Assembly (NCBI GenBank): GCA_016215555.1
Contig: JACRJC010000018.1
Span: forward strand, 62,001 to 126,000
Direction of reading: 5' to 3'
Source of the DNA: Rhodospirillales bacterium
GTDB taxonomy: Bacteria; Pseudomonadota; Alphaproteobacteria; Rhodospirillales; WMHbin7
Length of the DNA stretch: 64,000 bases
Part shown: positions 1-8,380 of the stretch, one piece after another
Layout of the letters: each line of letters opens with the position of its first letter
Numbering within the stretch: position 1 is the stretch's first letter
Notes under the pieces: generated by a model
What the model saw: only the letters and a program-made list of their open reading frames with translations
What the model was told of the DNA's origin: nothing
The model's database searches: none
Program-made: the position numbers and the translations under genes

Positions 1-858
1 GTTCGAAGCGCAAAGCAGGCGGAAATTGCCAGACCTTGGTTTGGTGCTGCCCAGGCGGCAGAAGGAGCGCTCCTGAATCACGCGCAGAAGGCTGGCCTGC
101 AGCTTCGGGCTGGTGTCGGCGATCTCGTCAAGGAACAAAGTGCCATCCTCGGCATCCTCGAAATAGCCTGGAGTGGCTCGAAAGGCGCCGGTAAAAGCAC
201 CTTTTTCATAACCGAAAAGGGTGCTTTCAAGCAGACTCTCCGAGAGCGCTCCGCAATTGATGGCCAGAAACGGACCCTTGGCTCTGGAACCTGAAGCATG
301 GATCATGCGGGCCACCAGTTCCTTGCCGGTGCCGCTTTCGCCTTCGATCAGAACGGTTGTGTCCAAGGGGGCCACTTGCTCGATACGCTGCTGAAGCGAC
401 CGGATGGCCAGGGATCGGCCAACGATGTTGGGAAAGTTGCCGCCCGATGCCAGCGTCTTCTTCAAATCATCGATTTCACGGTAAGCGCGGTCCAGCTCCA
501 GCGCCCGGTCAATGACGGCCTCCAACTCCTCCAGATTGTCGAAAGGCTTGGTCAGATAATCGAACAGGCCCTCGCGCACCGCCCGCATGGCGTCGCGCAC
601 GTCGGCAAAGCCGGTTATCAACAGCGCGATCAGATGGGGTCTTGCCGTCCGGGCCTCCGTGACCAGATCTAGGCCGTTGCCGTCCGGCAGGCGTTGATCC
701 ATGACCACCAGATTGAAGGAAGATTCGGCCAAAAGCTTTCTGGCTTCGGCGGCAGTCGTTGCAAATGAGGGGACAAGTCCCTTGCCGGCCAGCAGGGTTT
801 CGAACAGACGGCGCGTGAAGGGGTCATCATCCGCCACCAATACCCTCGAAACCGTCAT
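1..858 (-). CDS. Sigma54-dependent NtrC-family response regulator (partial, C-terminus off the window)
   Basis: The reverse strand is open from an ATG at 858 to the window edge (286 codons). Residues 1-115 form a receiver domain with the acidic pair near the N-terminus, phospho-acceptor Asp54 in VVMDQRLPDG, a conserved Thr in LLITG and Lys in LTKPF. A sigma54 AAA+ domain follows, with Walker A GESGTGKE and the GAFTGA loop that contacts sigma54. The DNA-binding domain would lie outside the window. The gene overlaps the upstream kinase gene by four bases (ATGA), so the two are co-translated and almost certainly partners. It should activate sigma54 promoters after phosphorylation. Its targets are unknown; the divergent sulfur/molybdenum operon is one candidate but no -24/-12 promoter was identified there. 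Confidence 0.93.
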   Translation of the reverse strand, partial: MTVSRVLVADDDPFTRRLFETLLAGKGLVPSFATTAAEARKLLAESSFNLVVMDQRLPDGNGLDLVTEARTARPHLIALLITGFADVRDAMRAVREGLFDYLTKPFDNLEELEAVIDRALELDRAYREIDDLKKTLASGGNFPNIVGRSLAIRSLQQRIEQVAPLDTTVLIEGESGTGKELVARMIHASGSRAKGPFLAINCGALSESLLESTLFGYEKGAFTGAFRATPGYFEDAEDGTLFLDEIADTSPKLQASLLRVIQERSFCRLGSTKPRSGNFRLLCASN

Positions 859-2267
859 TTCACCCCTCCCGGAAGAACGTTCCGGGGAAACCACAGCAAA
901 AAGCGTGCCCCGCCGCCGGGCGTATCATGGATGGTGATATCCCCCCCATGCTGGACCACGATATGCTCGACGACCGAGAGCCCAAGCCCCATGCCGCCCG
1001 GCTTTGTGGTGAAGAAAGGGGTGAAGATGCGCTCGCGCTCGGAGGCCGGAATGCCCGGCCCGTGGTCGATCACTTCCAGCCGCCAGCCATGGCGGTGTGT
1101 GTGTGGGTGAGGCTCCGGAGCCAGCTCAACCTTGATGGCGGTTATGGGCGAGGCCTGAAAGGCGTTGTTGAGGAGATTGAAAAGGGCATGGCGGATCAAC
1201 ACCGGATCGGCCTCGAAGTCTGTATTCCCCTCTGGCAGATTGAGTTCGATGCTGGGATGGCCGGGTGTGCTGTCCCGGAACAAGGCCGCGGTATCCGCCA
1301 CCAGGGGAGCCAAGGAAACCGGTTGCAATTGGCAGCGCGCCGCCTTGGTGAAGGCAAGCATCCTTTTTACGAACTCGCTGCAATGCTCGCCCGCATGCCG
1401 GATGTCGGCCAGCAGGGCCTTGACCCGGACGGGAACGTCTGCCTCACGTTCCGCAAGTTGGGCCAGATTGACCACGCCCACCAGCGGATTGTTGATCTGA
1501 TGGGCAATCTCGCCCACCATGGTGCCGGTTGCCGAAAGTTTCTCGAGATGGATGATGCGCTGATGCTCGCCGCTCAGGCGCATAAGCTGGCTTTCCGCTT
1601 CTTGGCGGCCCAGCCAGACCGAGCGGAAAAGCGCGAAAAGGGCGGTGAAGAGAAGGGCTCCACCTATCGCCGTGACGAGCCACACTAGCACGATGCCCCT
1701 CTCGATGGTGGCGTTGAGGCTGGCCGAAGAGCGGTAAAGCGCCATTACCCCACCTACCTCGGGCTTTGCGGAAGCAGTGCCGCGGATGTGAATGGGGACG
1801 TAGAATTCGACGACGGGTGGCAGGGGATCGCGGGTCTCGGGCAGGGTTTGGTTGGTTTCCTCCTCCTCATAAAAAACGACGGTGTTGCCGCCTGCGGCGG
1901 CCTGAGTGATGTTGGCGGTACGGGTGGCTTTCGTGCCAATCAGCGAGGCGTCATCCGACCAGACGATGGCGCCGGAGGGATCGAAGACCTTGATGCGCAC
2001 GACCTCGCCAAGATCCTTGAGAATCCCGAAGCTGCGTGAAAAGTGCAGAAGGGCGTCCGGATTGGAATAATGAATGAAATCCCCCGGGTCGATTTCCTGC
2101 GCCGCCAAGGTTTGAGCCAGATCGGAAATGATCTTGCCTTCGCGCTCAATGATGGCCTGGCGGAAGAAAGTGGAAAGGGCCAGCCCGGTCATAGCCACCA
2201 TCAAGGCCACCAGCACGAGGCTGAGGGTGGCGAACAGGCGGGGCGAAATGCGAAAGAAAGACACCAT
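855..2267 (-). CDS. Membrane sensor histidine kinase, partner of the sigma54 regulator
   Basis: A 470-residue membrane kinase. TM1 is at about 12-32 and TM2 at about 191-214, bracketing a periplasmic sensor region of about 155 residues with no family I can name. No clear HAMP follows. The phospho-acceptor His256 lies in GEIAHQINNPL, the H-box form typical of NtrB/DctB-type kinases. The catalytic domain shows the N box (LFNLLNNAFQA), the G1 box (DHGPGIP), the F box (FTPFFTTK) and GMGLGLSV. The 3' end overlaps the response-regulator gene by four bases. Pairing of a DctB-like kinase with an NtrC-type regulator usually reports an extracytoplasmic ligand; the ligand here is not evident. Confidence 0.93.
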   Translation of the reverse strand: MVSFFRISPRLFATLSLVLVALMVAMTGLALSTFFRQAIIEREGKIISDLAQTLAAQEIDPGDFIHYSNPDALLHFSRSFGILKDLGEVVRIKVFDPSGAIVWSDDASLIGTKATRTANITQAAAGGNTVVFYEEEETNQTLPETRDPLPPVVEFYVPIHIRGTASAKPEVGGVMALYRSSASLNATIERGIVLVWLVTAIGGALLFTALFALFRSVWLGRQEAESQLMRLSGEHQRIIHLEKLSATGTMVGEIAHQINNPLVGVVNLAQLAEREADVPVRVKALLADIRHAGEHCSEFVKRMLAFTKAARCQLQPVSLAPLVADTAALFRDSTPGHPSIELNLPEGNTDFEADPVLIRHALFNLLNNAFQASPITAIKVELAPEPHPHTHRHGWRLEVIDHGPGIPASERERIFTPFFTTKPGGMGLGLSVVEHIVVQHGGDITIHDTPGGGARFLLWFPRNVLPGGVK

Positions 2268-2378
2268 GGGCTCGTTCCGGGCTTTGTCTTTGGAACACCA
2301 TAAACAAATGATCTCTGATTGTCAGCGGGGTTGGGAATGCCCGGATTGTACCTGTTTGCGAATGCTGCGTTCCCGGGA

Positions 2379-2418
2379 TTGACAATCCTTGGCCGGACAT
2401 TCAAAGATACGTTTGAAT
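2379..2418 (+). promoter_or_regulatory. Promoter and operator of the ArsR-rhodanese gene
   Basis: A TTGACA -35 box lies at 2379-2384, with only a weak -10 (AAAGAT, 2403-2408) after 18 bases. Overlapping it at 2399-2418 is a perfect 7-6-7 inverted repeat, ATTCAAAGATACGTTTGAAT. A related 20-mer with the same ATTC-N12-GAAT frame sits over the promoter at 3175-3194. Placement over the -10 fits autorepression by the ArsR-type protein encoded 16 bases downstream. Confidence 0.7.
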
Positions 2419-2433
2419 CCCCAAAGGTTCTTC

Positions 2434-3099
2434 ATGCAAAAGCCGTCCCCAAAAAAACAGATATTCGCCCTTCTCGGCGCCATGGCCAAGGCGATGGCCA
2501 GCGGCAACCGCATCGAATTGCTGGAAGCGGTTGCCCAGGGCGAGCGCAGCGTCGAGGAACTGGCCCAATTATCCAGCCTGTCGGTCGCCAACACCTCGCA
2601 TCATCTTCAAGTATTGCGCAATGCCGGACTCGTTGTTTCGCGCCGTCAGGGGGTGCAGATATTCTACCGGCTTTCCGACGACGAGATCGCCACCGTTCTG
2701 GCTTCGCTGGGAAAGGTCGCGGAACGGCAACTGGACACGGTCGGGCGCATCCTGCGCGAGGAATTCACCAGCCGTGACGATGTCGAGCCGGTCAGCCGCG
2801 CCGATTTGATCCGTCGATTGAAATCTGGCGGCGTGACCGTCATCGATGTCCGCCCGTCCGAGGAATTCGAGGCCGGCCACATTCCGGGCGCCCTGAACAT
2901 TCCCGCCTCGGCATTGTCGCGCCATCTGGCCGAACTTCCCAAGGACCGCGAGGTCGTGGCCTATTGCCGCGGTCCCTATTGCCTGCTGTCCTTCGATGCC
3001 GTTCGCCTGTTAAGACGCAAGGGCTTCAAGGCGCGCCGTCTGGCCGACGGCTTCCCGGAATGGCGGGCCGAACACAAGCCGGTCGCCAAGGGCGCTTAA
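2434..3099 (+). CDS. ArsR/SmtB-family transcriptional regulator fused to a rhodanese domain
   Basis: An ATG at 2434 (MQKPSP) is chosen over the in-frame ATG at 2389: AAAGG precedes it and the earlier start would translate through the operator palindrome. It gives 221 residues. The N-terminal half is a winged helix of the ArsR type (NRIELLEAV, then the recognition helix around SVANTSHHLQVLRNAGLV). The C-terminal half is a single rhodanese domain (VIDVRPSEEFEAGHIPGA) with active-site loop CRGPYC, so its catalytic cysteine is present. ArsR-rhodanese fusions are known as sulfur-responsive regulators; persulfidation of the rhodanese or of cysteines could release DNA. It probably controls itself and the following operon through the shared operators. 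Confidence 0.9.
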   Translation: MQKPSPKKQIFALLGAMAKAMASGNRIELLEAVAQGERSVEELAQLSSLSVANTSHHLQVLRNAGLVVSRRQGVQIFYRLSDDEIATVLASLGKVAERQLDTVGRILREEFTSRDDVEPVSRADLIRRLKSGGVTVIDVRPSEEFEAGHIPGALNIPASALSRHLAELPKDREVVAYCRGPYCLLSFDAVRLLRRKGFKARRLADGFPEWRAEHKPVAKGA

Positions 3100-3164
3100 G
3101 CAGCTTTTCTTATTGCATTTTCTCCGTGGCCGTCTGTGCCATCGAAGGGCGGACGCGAAGCCGC

Positions 3165-3194
3165 TTGACTCTATATTCAAATATTCACTAGAAT
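3165..3194 (+). promoter_or_regulatory. Promoter of the sulfur/molybdenum operon with overlapping operator
   Basis: TTGACT (3165-3170) and TAGAAT (3189-3194) are separated by 18 bases. The spacer and -10 are covered by ATTCAAATATTCACTAGAAT (3175-3194), the same ATTC-N12-GAAT frame and same first seven bases as the operator at 2399-2418. ATATTC also recurs at 3173 and 3181, and with GAATAT at 3191 makes a 6-4-6 inverted repeat. Repressor bound here would block RNA polymerase. Confidence 0.72.
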
Positions 3195-3245
3195 ATCAGA
3201 TAAAGCGGAAAGCAACAAGCCGCGTCAACCAATCAGGAGGCTTTC

Positions 3246-3710
3246 ATGGGTGTTCTAGCAGGTGGAATCCGTTCATTTTCATCCCTGGCCCTGTTGGCAG
3301 GTGGGCTGGCCTTGACGTCGCTTGGACCTGTTCAGGCTGGCGACCCGCCAGGGCCGACCGAAATCAACGGCCAGAAGGTGCTGACCCTGGTAGGCCGCGA
3401 GCCTCCGGCCTTGCGCTGCAACAACAACATGCAGATTGCTGCGGAATTATCCAACATCTACAAGATCCCCGTTCTGATAATGCCGGTCAGCCTGGCCAAG
3501 CCGGGCACCAAGGCGCCGACCGTTTGGTACGGCAAGGATCTGATGGCCGAGGATGGCGGTGTGAACGACGGCATGGTGACTTTCTCGCAACTCGCAGACG
3601 TTCTGGAGATCGATGATGTTCCGAAGCTGCCGCTCAAGGGCCGTTTGATGGACGCCGACGTCAAGCCGAAGTTCGATATTCTCAAGCAGCAGATCAAGAC
3701 GGTGCCGTGA
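3246..3710 (+). CDS. Secreted protein of unknown function, first gene of the sulfur/molybdenum operon
   Basis: This 154-residue protein starts at an ATG eight bases after AGGAGG, a strong ribosome binding site. Residues 1-31 are a Sec signal peptide ending in VQA-G. The mature part has one cysteine (LRCNNN) and no motif I recognise; it is soluble, with PVLIMPV and TVWYGKDL as its most hydrophobic runs. It opens an operon of thiol, rhodanese and molybdenum redox genes, so a periplasmic accessory role (for example sulfur-compound binding or enzyme maturation) is possible but only inferred from position. The stop codon overlaps the next start (TGATG). Confidence 0.8.
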   Translation: MGVLAGGIRSFSSLALLAGGLALTSLGPVQAGDPPGPTEINGQKVLTLVGREPPALRCNNNMQIAAELSNIYKIPVLIMPVSLAKPGTKAPTVWYGKDLMAEDGGVNDGMVTFSQLADVLEIDDVPKLPLKGRLMDADVKPKFDILKQQIKTVP

Positions 3711-4072
3711 TGCGAAGGGGCATCCAGGCAGCGTTCGCCTTGGCGGCGCTCCTGATGGTTCCGGGGACCGTCCTGGCCGCCGATTCCGGAAAATGGGAAG
3801 GCTGGATCGTCGGCAAGTCCTGCGTCGAGGAACTGCACATCGTCGATTGCCCTCTCAGCCTGATTGGCGAGCCGGTGCTGCTTTTGGAAAATGGCGGGCA
3901 CGTTGCCTTTCACTATGGCGACGCCACGGCGGTGAAGCATACGGACATCGACGCCGCCTATGGGCGCAAGGTTCGCCTTCTGGGCGAGATGAAGGACGGC
4001 GCCGTCGTGCCGGTGCGCATGGAGATGTTGGAGACCGTCGGTGAGAAGAAGTTTTTCAAGGGCTGTCTTTAA
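3710..4072 (+). CDS. Small secreted protein of unknown function
   Basis: A 120-residue protein starting at the ATG of a TGATG overlap with the preceding gene; a GTG three bases earlier is also in frame. Residues 1-24 are a signal peptide (AFALAALLMVPGTVLA-A). The mature domain of about 95 residues has three cysteines (KSCVEE, VDCPLS, and the C-terminal KGCL) and reads as a small beta-rich domain (EGWIVGKSC, VLLLENGGHVAF, YGRKVRLLGEMKDG). Proteins of this sort with a tryptophan, a C and a terminal C can be periplasmic redox or metal-binding modules, but no family can be named safely. Translational coupling puts it in the operon. Confidence 0.8.
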   Translation: MRRGIQAAFALAALLMVPGTVLAADSGKWEGWIVGKSCVEELHIVDCPLSLIGEPVLLLENGGHVAFHYGDATAVKHTDIDAAYGRKVRLLGEMKDGAVVPVRMEMLETVGEKKFFKGCL

Positions 4073-4126
4073 GCGCCTAGCGCACGATCGATTTAATCCG
4101 AGTCACTTTGAGACGAGGATTAAAAC

Positions 4127-4747
4127 GTGAATCGTTCGCCAAAACAAATCTGTAGAGCAGATTCACGCCCAAAATCGAAGCCGAAAAACGGCTTCGCTTT
4201 TAGACGATCTGCTCTATGTGTAGCCATTCTGGCGCTAATCCTGGCTGATCCCAGAGACGCTTTGGCGGGCCCGCTCGACGACTTGGCCGCAGCCGCCGGG
4301 ATCGAGGCTTATCCGGCGCCGCTGCGTGCGCCTCCTTTCCGCTTGTCCGGGTTGAATGGCGAAACCGCCAGCAATGCCGGCTTCAAGGGACGGGTTGTCC
4401 TGCTCAGTTTCTGGGCCACTTGGTGTCCGCCCTGCAAAGCCGAATTCCCCTCCATCGAACGTCTTCAAGCGTCCTTTCCAGCGTCCGATTTCCAGGTGGT
4501 GGCGGTGGCGGTCAGCGATTCGGCGGAAAGCATCACCCGCTTTCTCGGCAACCGTCCGGCGCCCTTTCCGATCCTGCTCGATGCCGACCGCAAGGTGACC
4601 AACGACTACCGTGCGGCAGGAATCCCGGTCACCTATCTGCTGGATCGCCAGGGCCGCCTTGTGGCCGGTAAAAGCGGCATTCTGACCTGGGATGCGCCTT
4701 CCGTCCGGGCTTTGGTCGAGCATCTCGTCAAGAAGGGGGATTCATGA
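4127..4747 (+). CDS. TlpA-family periplasmic thiol-disulfide oxidoreductase
   Basis: A 206-residue thioredoxin-fold protein. The redox motif is WCPPC in FWATWCPPCKAEFPS, and the cis-proline is in AAGIPVTYLLD; both are diagnostic of the TlpA/ResA/DsbE group that reduces periplasmic disulfides, often for cytochrome c or cupredoxin maturation. The start is a GTG at 4127 behind GACGAGG; there is no other good in-frame start before the signal-sequence core (ALCVAILALILA, cleavage near ALA-G). This leaves an unusually long, basic n-region of about 29 residues, which is exactly where a nested palindromic element (4153-4216) is embedded. The stop overlaps the next start. In this operon it could keep the rhodanese or the c-type heme site reduced. 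Confidence 0.88.
   Translation: MNRSPKQICRADSRPKSKPKNGFAFRRSALCVAILALILADPRDALAGPLDDLAAAAGIEAYPAPLRAPPFRLSGLNGETASNAGFKGRVVLLSFWATWCPPCKAEFPSIERLQASFPASDFQVVAVAVSDSAESITRFLGNRPAPFPILLDADRKVTNDYRAAGIPVTYLLDRQGRLVAGKSGILTWDAPSVRALVEHLVKKGDS
4153..4216. repeat. Nested palindromic element inside the TlpA-like gene
   Basis: Outer arms TAGAGCAGAT (4153-4162) and ATCTGCTCTA (4207-4216) are perfect 10-bp inverted repeats. Inside them CGAAGCCG (4176-4183) and CGGCTTCG (4189-4196) form a perfect 8-bp stem with an AAAAA loop. It is read in frame as part of the n-region of the signal sequence. It resembles small dispersed palindromes that insert into coding sequence without breaking the frame. Confidence 0.75.
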
Positions 4748-5616
4748 ACTCTCGCCTGTTCGCGGCCTGTCTGCTTGCGGCATTCTTTTCTTATGCCTCC
4801 TGCGCCGACGCTGCCGGAAAGTCCCTGCTGAGCGATACCGGCGAATTGTCCAAACGACTTGCAGCCGCCAATCTCGTGATCGTCGATGCCGAGGATGCCG
4901 CCTCGTTCGCCCGCGCCCATATCCCAGGCGCCGTCAACCTGCCCTATATGAGTCTCGACGATCCCGAGGAGAACGCCAAGACCGGCCGCCCCATTTTCCC
5001 GCAACTGGCGGCCAACAAGCTTGGCGCCCTGGGGATCGGCAACGATACCGAAGTTGTGGTCTACGATTCCGGCAATGGGCGCGGCGCTTCGGCGGTCTGG
5101 TACGTGCTGTCCTATCTTGGCCACGACAAGGTGCGGGTTCTGGACGGCGGTTTTCGCAAATGGGTCAAGGAAGGCCACAAGGTCAGTCAGGAGGCGGCGC
5201 TGCCGGCACCTGTACGTTACCTGGTGAAAAAACCGCGTGAGGACTGGACGATGACCACCGCTCAATTGAGCGATGGAAAGTCGGTGCTGGTCGATGCGCG
5301 GTCCATCGCCGAATTCGCCGGCAAGGAAGACGGCGGAGCCCGCCAAGCGGGCCATATTCCGGGCGCCGTCAGCTTTCCCTGGGATCGGCTGGGGGGGGCG
5401 CTTTCCACCTTCAAGGACGACGGGTCCATGCGGACCGAATTGAAGAAAGCCGGCCTGACGCCAGATAAGGAAATCGTCACCTATTGCAATCCCGGCATCG
5501 GGCGCTCGACATATCTGTTGCTGGCCATGACCAAGCTGGGCTACGGCAAGGTCCGCGTCTATCCCGGCTCCTACATCGAATGGGCGTCCGATCCGGCGCG
5601 CCCGGTCAGCCGATAG
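4744..5616 (+). CDS. Secreted tandem-rhodanese thiosulfate sulfurtransferase
   Basis: A 290-residue protein with an N-terminal signal peptide (cleavage near CADA-A) and two rhodanese domains at about residues 35-150 and 170-288. The first carries a non-catalytic loop (YDSGNGRGAS, no cysteine); the second has the active cysteine in CNPGIGRST. This layout of an inactive first and active second domain is that of thiosulfate/3-mercaptopyruvate sulfurtransferases. It moves a sulfane sulfur through a cysteine persulfide, here probably in the periplasm. The start overlaps the TlpA-like stop by four bases and the molybdoenzyme gene begins ten bases after its stop. It likely supplies or removes sulfur for the molybdoenzyme's substrate, an inference from the operon. 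Confidence 0.9.
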   Translation: MNSRLFAACLLAAFFSYASCADAAGKSLLSDTGELSKRLAAANLVIVDAEDAASFARAHIPGAVNLPYMSLDDPEENAKTGRPIFPQLAANKLGALGIGNDTEVVVYDSGNGRGASAVWYVLSYLGHDKVRVLDGGFRKWVKEGHKVSQEAALPAPVRYLVKKPREDWTMTTAQLSDGKSVLVDARSIAEFAGKEDGGARQAGHIPGAVSFPWDRLGGALSTFKDDGSMRTELKKAGLTPDKEIVTYCNPGIGRSTYLLLAMTKLGYGKVRVYPGSYIEWASDPARPVSR

Positions 5617-5626
5617 GGCGCCCATC

Positions 5627-8380
5627 ATGGATCGGCGCGATTTTCTGTCCACTACGGCGCTTTGCGGTCTGGGCTTGGCCTTCGGCGGGCCGCTGACTTC
5701 GTTGGCCGCATATGCCGCCCCCAGGGCTGCGCCACCGCGTGCCTGGGAAGACGCCTACCGCCAGGAATTTCTCGATACGCGCGGCGATGCCCAGGGCTTT
5801 GCCTTTCATTGTTCGAACTGCCAAGGCAATTGCGCCTGGCGCGTGTTCGCCAAGGATGGCCGGGTTACGCGCGAGGAACAGGCGGCCGCCTATCCGCCGC
5901 TCAACCCGCGCATCCCCGACGCCAATCCGCGCGGCTGCAACAAGGGCACCGTCCATTCCAAGGAAATGTATCAAGGCGACCGTCTCCTTCATCCCATGAA
6001 GCGGGTCGGCGCCAGGGGCGAGGGAAAGTGGCGGCGCATCGCCTGGGACGAGGCTTTGGCGGAAATCGCGGCGGGAACGCTGGATACGGTGACCAGGCAT
6101 GGATTGGGGGCCTTGATGGTCTATTGCGGCACCGGCATCCTGTCGCAGGGAAGGCGGGCCGGTCCGTTGCGTCTGGGGTCGCTGCTGGGAGCGCAACGCC
6201 TTTATCCGGCCAGCGCCGTGGGCGACATGTTCACCGGCGCTTCGCTGGCCTATGGGCTGGCGACGGTCGGCCATTCGCTTGATGCCTGGTTCGAATGCGA
6301 TACCATTCTGCTGTGGGGAATCAACCCCCTGGTCACCCGCATTCCAGACGCCCATTACATCACCGAGGCGCGCTACAATGGCGCCAATATTTTCGCCATT
6401 TCGCCCGACTACTCTCCCTCGGCCAAGGCCTCAACGCAATGGGTGGCGGTCAAGCCGGGCACGGACGCCTATCTGGCCATGTCGCTGCTGCATGTTCTGC
6501 TGCGAGATGGGCATGTCGATGAAACCTTCGTTCGCGAGCAGACGGACCTTCCCTTCCTGGTCCGCCTCGACACGGGCGATCTTCTGCGCCACCGCGATCT
6601 ACGCCAGGGCGGCAAGGACGACCTGTATTACGCCTGGGACGAGACGACGGGCAAGCCAGCGCCAATGCCGGGCACGCCGGGGCACTTCAAGAAAACGCTT
6701 CGGCTGGGCGAAATCCGTCCAGCGCTTTCAGGCCGCTTCGAGGTGCAGGGGTTGGACGGCAAGATGATTCCGGTTTCTACTGTTTTCGACTTGGTTCGGG
6801 CCGAGGCGGCGAAATATCCGCCTGAAGAAACTCAGAAGGTGACAGGCGTTCATCCAGAATTGGTTTTGCGCATGGCGGCCGATCTTGCCAAGGCGAAGAA
6901 GGCGATCATCAATATCGGCTTCAGCCTGCACAAATACGTTTCGGGAACCATGACAACTTGGGCGGCAGCGCTGGCTTGCGCGTTGACGGGTCATGCCGGG
7001 GAGCGCGGCGGCATCGACACCGAGAATAATTGGAGCCTCGGCGGCATCGGGCCCTTGTCCAGTCCTAAGCCGGCGCGCTTCGCTTCAGGTTTTTTGAGCG
7101 AATGGCTGAATGGCGGCATGCAGGAAACCATGCGCCGTCACTATCCCGACGCCCATTTGCGGGCGACAGCCGGATACGACAGCACCGACGTCGAGCGCCT
7201 GACCCAGGAGAGGCTGGAGCGCGGCAATTCCTATTTTGGAAAGCCCAAGACCCTGCTGCTGTTCGCCGACAACATGTTCCGGCGCAACAAGTCGGAGAGC
7301 CATCACCGCGAGGCCCTGCTTAAAGACCTCGATCTCTTCGTCGCCGTCAACCACCGCATGGATTCGACGGCGCTGTGGGCCGACATTGTTCTGCCCGCCA
7401 CCAGCCATTACGAAGCCTGGGACATCCGGGGCGAACTGGGCTATCACCGCTTTTGCAACGTCACCGTGCCGCCCGCCAACTTGAAGCGGGTGGGCGAGGT
7501 GCGTTCGGAATGGGAAATCTGCCTGGGCCTTGCCAAGTCCATTTCGGCCGAGGCGGCCAGACAGGGCATCGAAGCCATTCCAGACCCCGATTTCCTGACC
7601 CAGCAAGGCGACAAGGCAGCACCCGTGATGCGCGACATGAAGCGCCTGCCCGACGACTACACGATGGAGGGCAAACTTCTCAACGACGCCGATGTGGTGA
7701 ACTGGCTGATGGCCAATGTGCCCCAGATCAAGCCCTGGACATCCGAGGACGCCAAGAAAAACGGTTTCGTGGTTCTTAATCAGGAGGCCGGATTCACCTC
7801 GCCGCTTTACGCCAATCGGCCCTACAATTCCTTCGAGCGCAACGTCTATCTGCGCCAGCCCTACAAGACGGCCAGCGGGCGACAACAGTTCTTTATCGAT
7901 CATCCGGTCTTCAAGAAGATCGGCTGGCGGGTGCCCACCGCCATCGGTCCCCTGCGCCCGCCCAGTTTCCCCTTTGCCTTCTACACCCCGCACACCCGTT
8001 GGGGCATTCATTCGCAGTGGCGGGCCAACGCGCAATTGCTGCGCCTGCAGCGCGGCGAGCCCTATATCTGGCTTAATCCGGCAACCGCGAAGGACAGAGG
8101 CGTCGCGGAAGATGACCGGGTGCGCGTGTTCAACGATATCGGCGCCTTTCGTGCCCGCGCCAAGCTGATGGCTGCCGTGCCGCCTGGCTGCGTGGTGACC
8201 GATCACGCTTGGGAACCTTTCATGTTCGAAGGCCGCGCCGGCAAGAACAGTCTGGTGGCGGGGATGATGTCGCTGGTCGAGTTGGTGGACGGCTGGGGGC
8301 ACCTTTCCTTCGATCCCAACTGGGACGGCAACATGATCGCGCACGAATCCTCGGTCGATTTCGAAAAGGTGGTGTCATGA
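5627..8380 (+). CDS. Type II DMSO-reductase-family molybdopterin oxidoreductase, catalytic alpha subunit
   Basis: A 917-residue enzyme with a Tat signal (RRDFL at residues 3-7, hydrophobic core, AYAA cleavage region). The N-terminal FeS site FHCSNCQGNC...RGCNKG includes a histidine just before the cysteines, as in the NarG/EbdA/DdhA/SerA group with an FS0 cluster. AVGDMFTG holds an aspartate that would be the expected Mo ligand of type II enzymes. Later segments (LLWGINPLVTR, FADNMFRRNKSE, DIVLPATSHYEAWD, WRANAQLLRLQRGEPYIWLNP) match the bis-MGD binding domains. With beta and gamma genes it forms a periplasmic trimer like dimethylsulfide or ethylbenzene dehydrogenase or selenate reductase. 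The substrate cannot be read from sequence; the rhodanese neighbours suggest a sulfur compound. No dedicated TorD/NarJ-type chaperone is in the operon. Confidence 0.9.
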   Translation: MDRRDFLSTTALCGLGLAFGGPLTSLAAYAAPRAAPPRAWEDAYRQEFLDTRGDAQGFAFHCSNCQGNCAWRVFAKDGRVTREEQAAAYPPLNPRIPDANPRGCNKGTVHSKEMYQGDRLLHPMKRVGARGEGKWRRIAWDEALAEIAAGTLDTVTRHGLGALMVYCGTGILSQGRRAGPLRLGSLLGAQRLYPASAVGDMFTGASLAYGLATVGHSLDAWFECDTILLWGINPLVTRIPDAHYITEARYNGANIFAISPDYSPSAKASTQWVAVKPGTDAYLAMSLLHVLLRDGHVDETFVREQTDLPFLVRLDTGDLLRHRDLRQGGKDDLYYAWDETTGKPAPMPGTPGHFKKTLRLGEIRPALSGRFEVQGLDGKMIPVSTVFDLVRAEAAKYPPEETQKVTGVHPELVLRMAADLAKAKKAIINIGFSLHKYVSGTMTTWAAALACALTGHAGERGGIDTENNWSLGGIGPLSSPKPARFASGFLSEWLNGGMQETMRRHYPDAHLRATAGYDSTDVERLTQERLERGNSYFGKPKTLLLFADNMFRRNKSESHHREALLKDLDLFVAVNHRMDSTALWADIVLPATSHYEAWDIRGELGYHRFCNVTVPPANLKRVGEVRSEWEICLGLAKSISAEAARQGIEAIPDPDFLTQQGDKAAPVMRDMKRLPDDYTMEGKLLNDADVVNWLMANVPQIKPWTSEDAKKNGFVVLNQEAGFTSPLYANRPYNSFERNVYLRQPYKTASGRQQFFIDHPVFKKIGWRVPTAIGPLRPPSFPFAFYTPHTRWGIHSQWRANAQLLRLQRGEPYIWLNPATAKDRGVAEDDRVRVFNDIGAFRARAKLMAAVPPGCVVTDHAWEPFMFEGRAGKNSLVAGMMSLVELVDGWGHLSFDPNWDGNMIAHESSVDFEKVVS

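Noticed and set aside
2434-3099. Arsenic-resistance regulator
   Set aside because: The ArsR fold here is fused to a rhodanese and no ars genes are nearby; sulfur sensing fits better.
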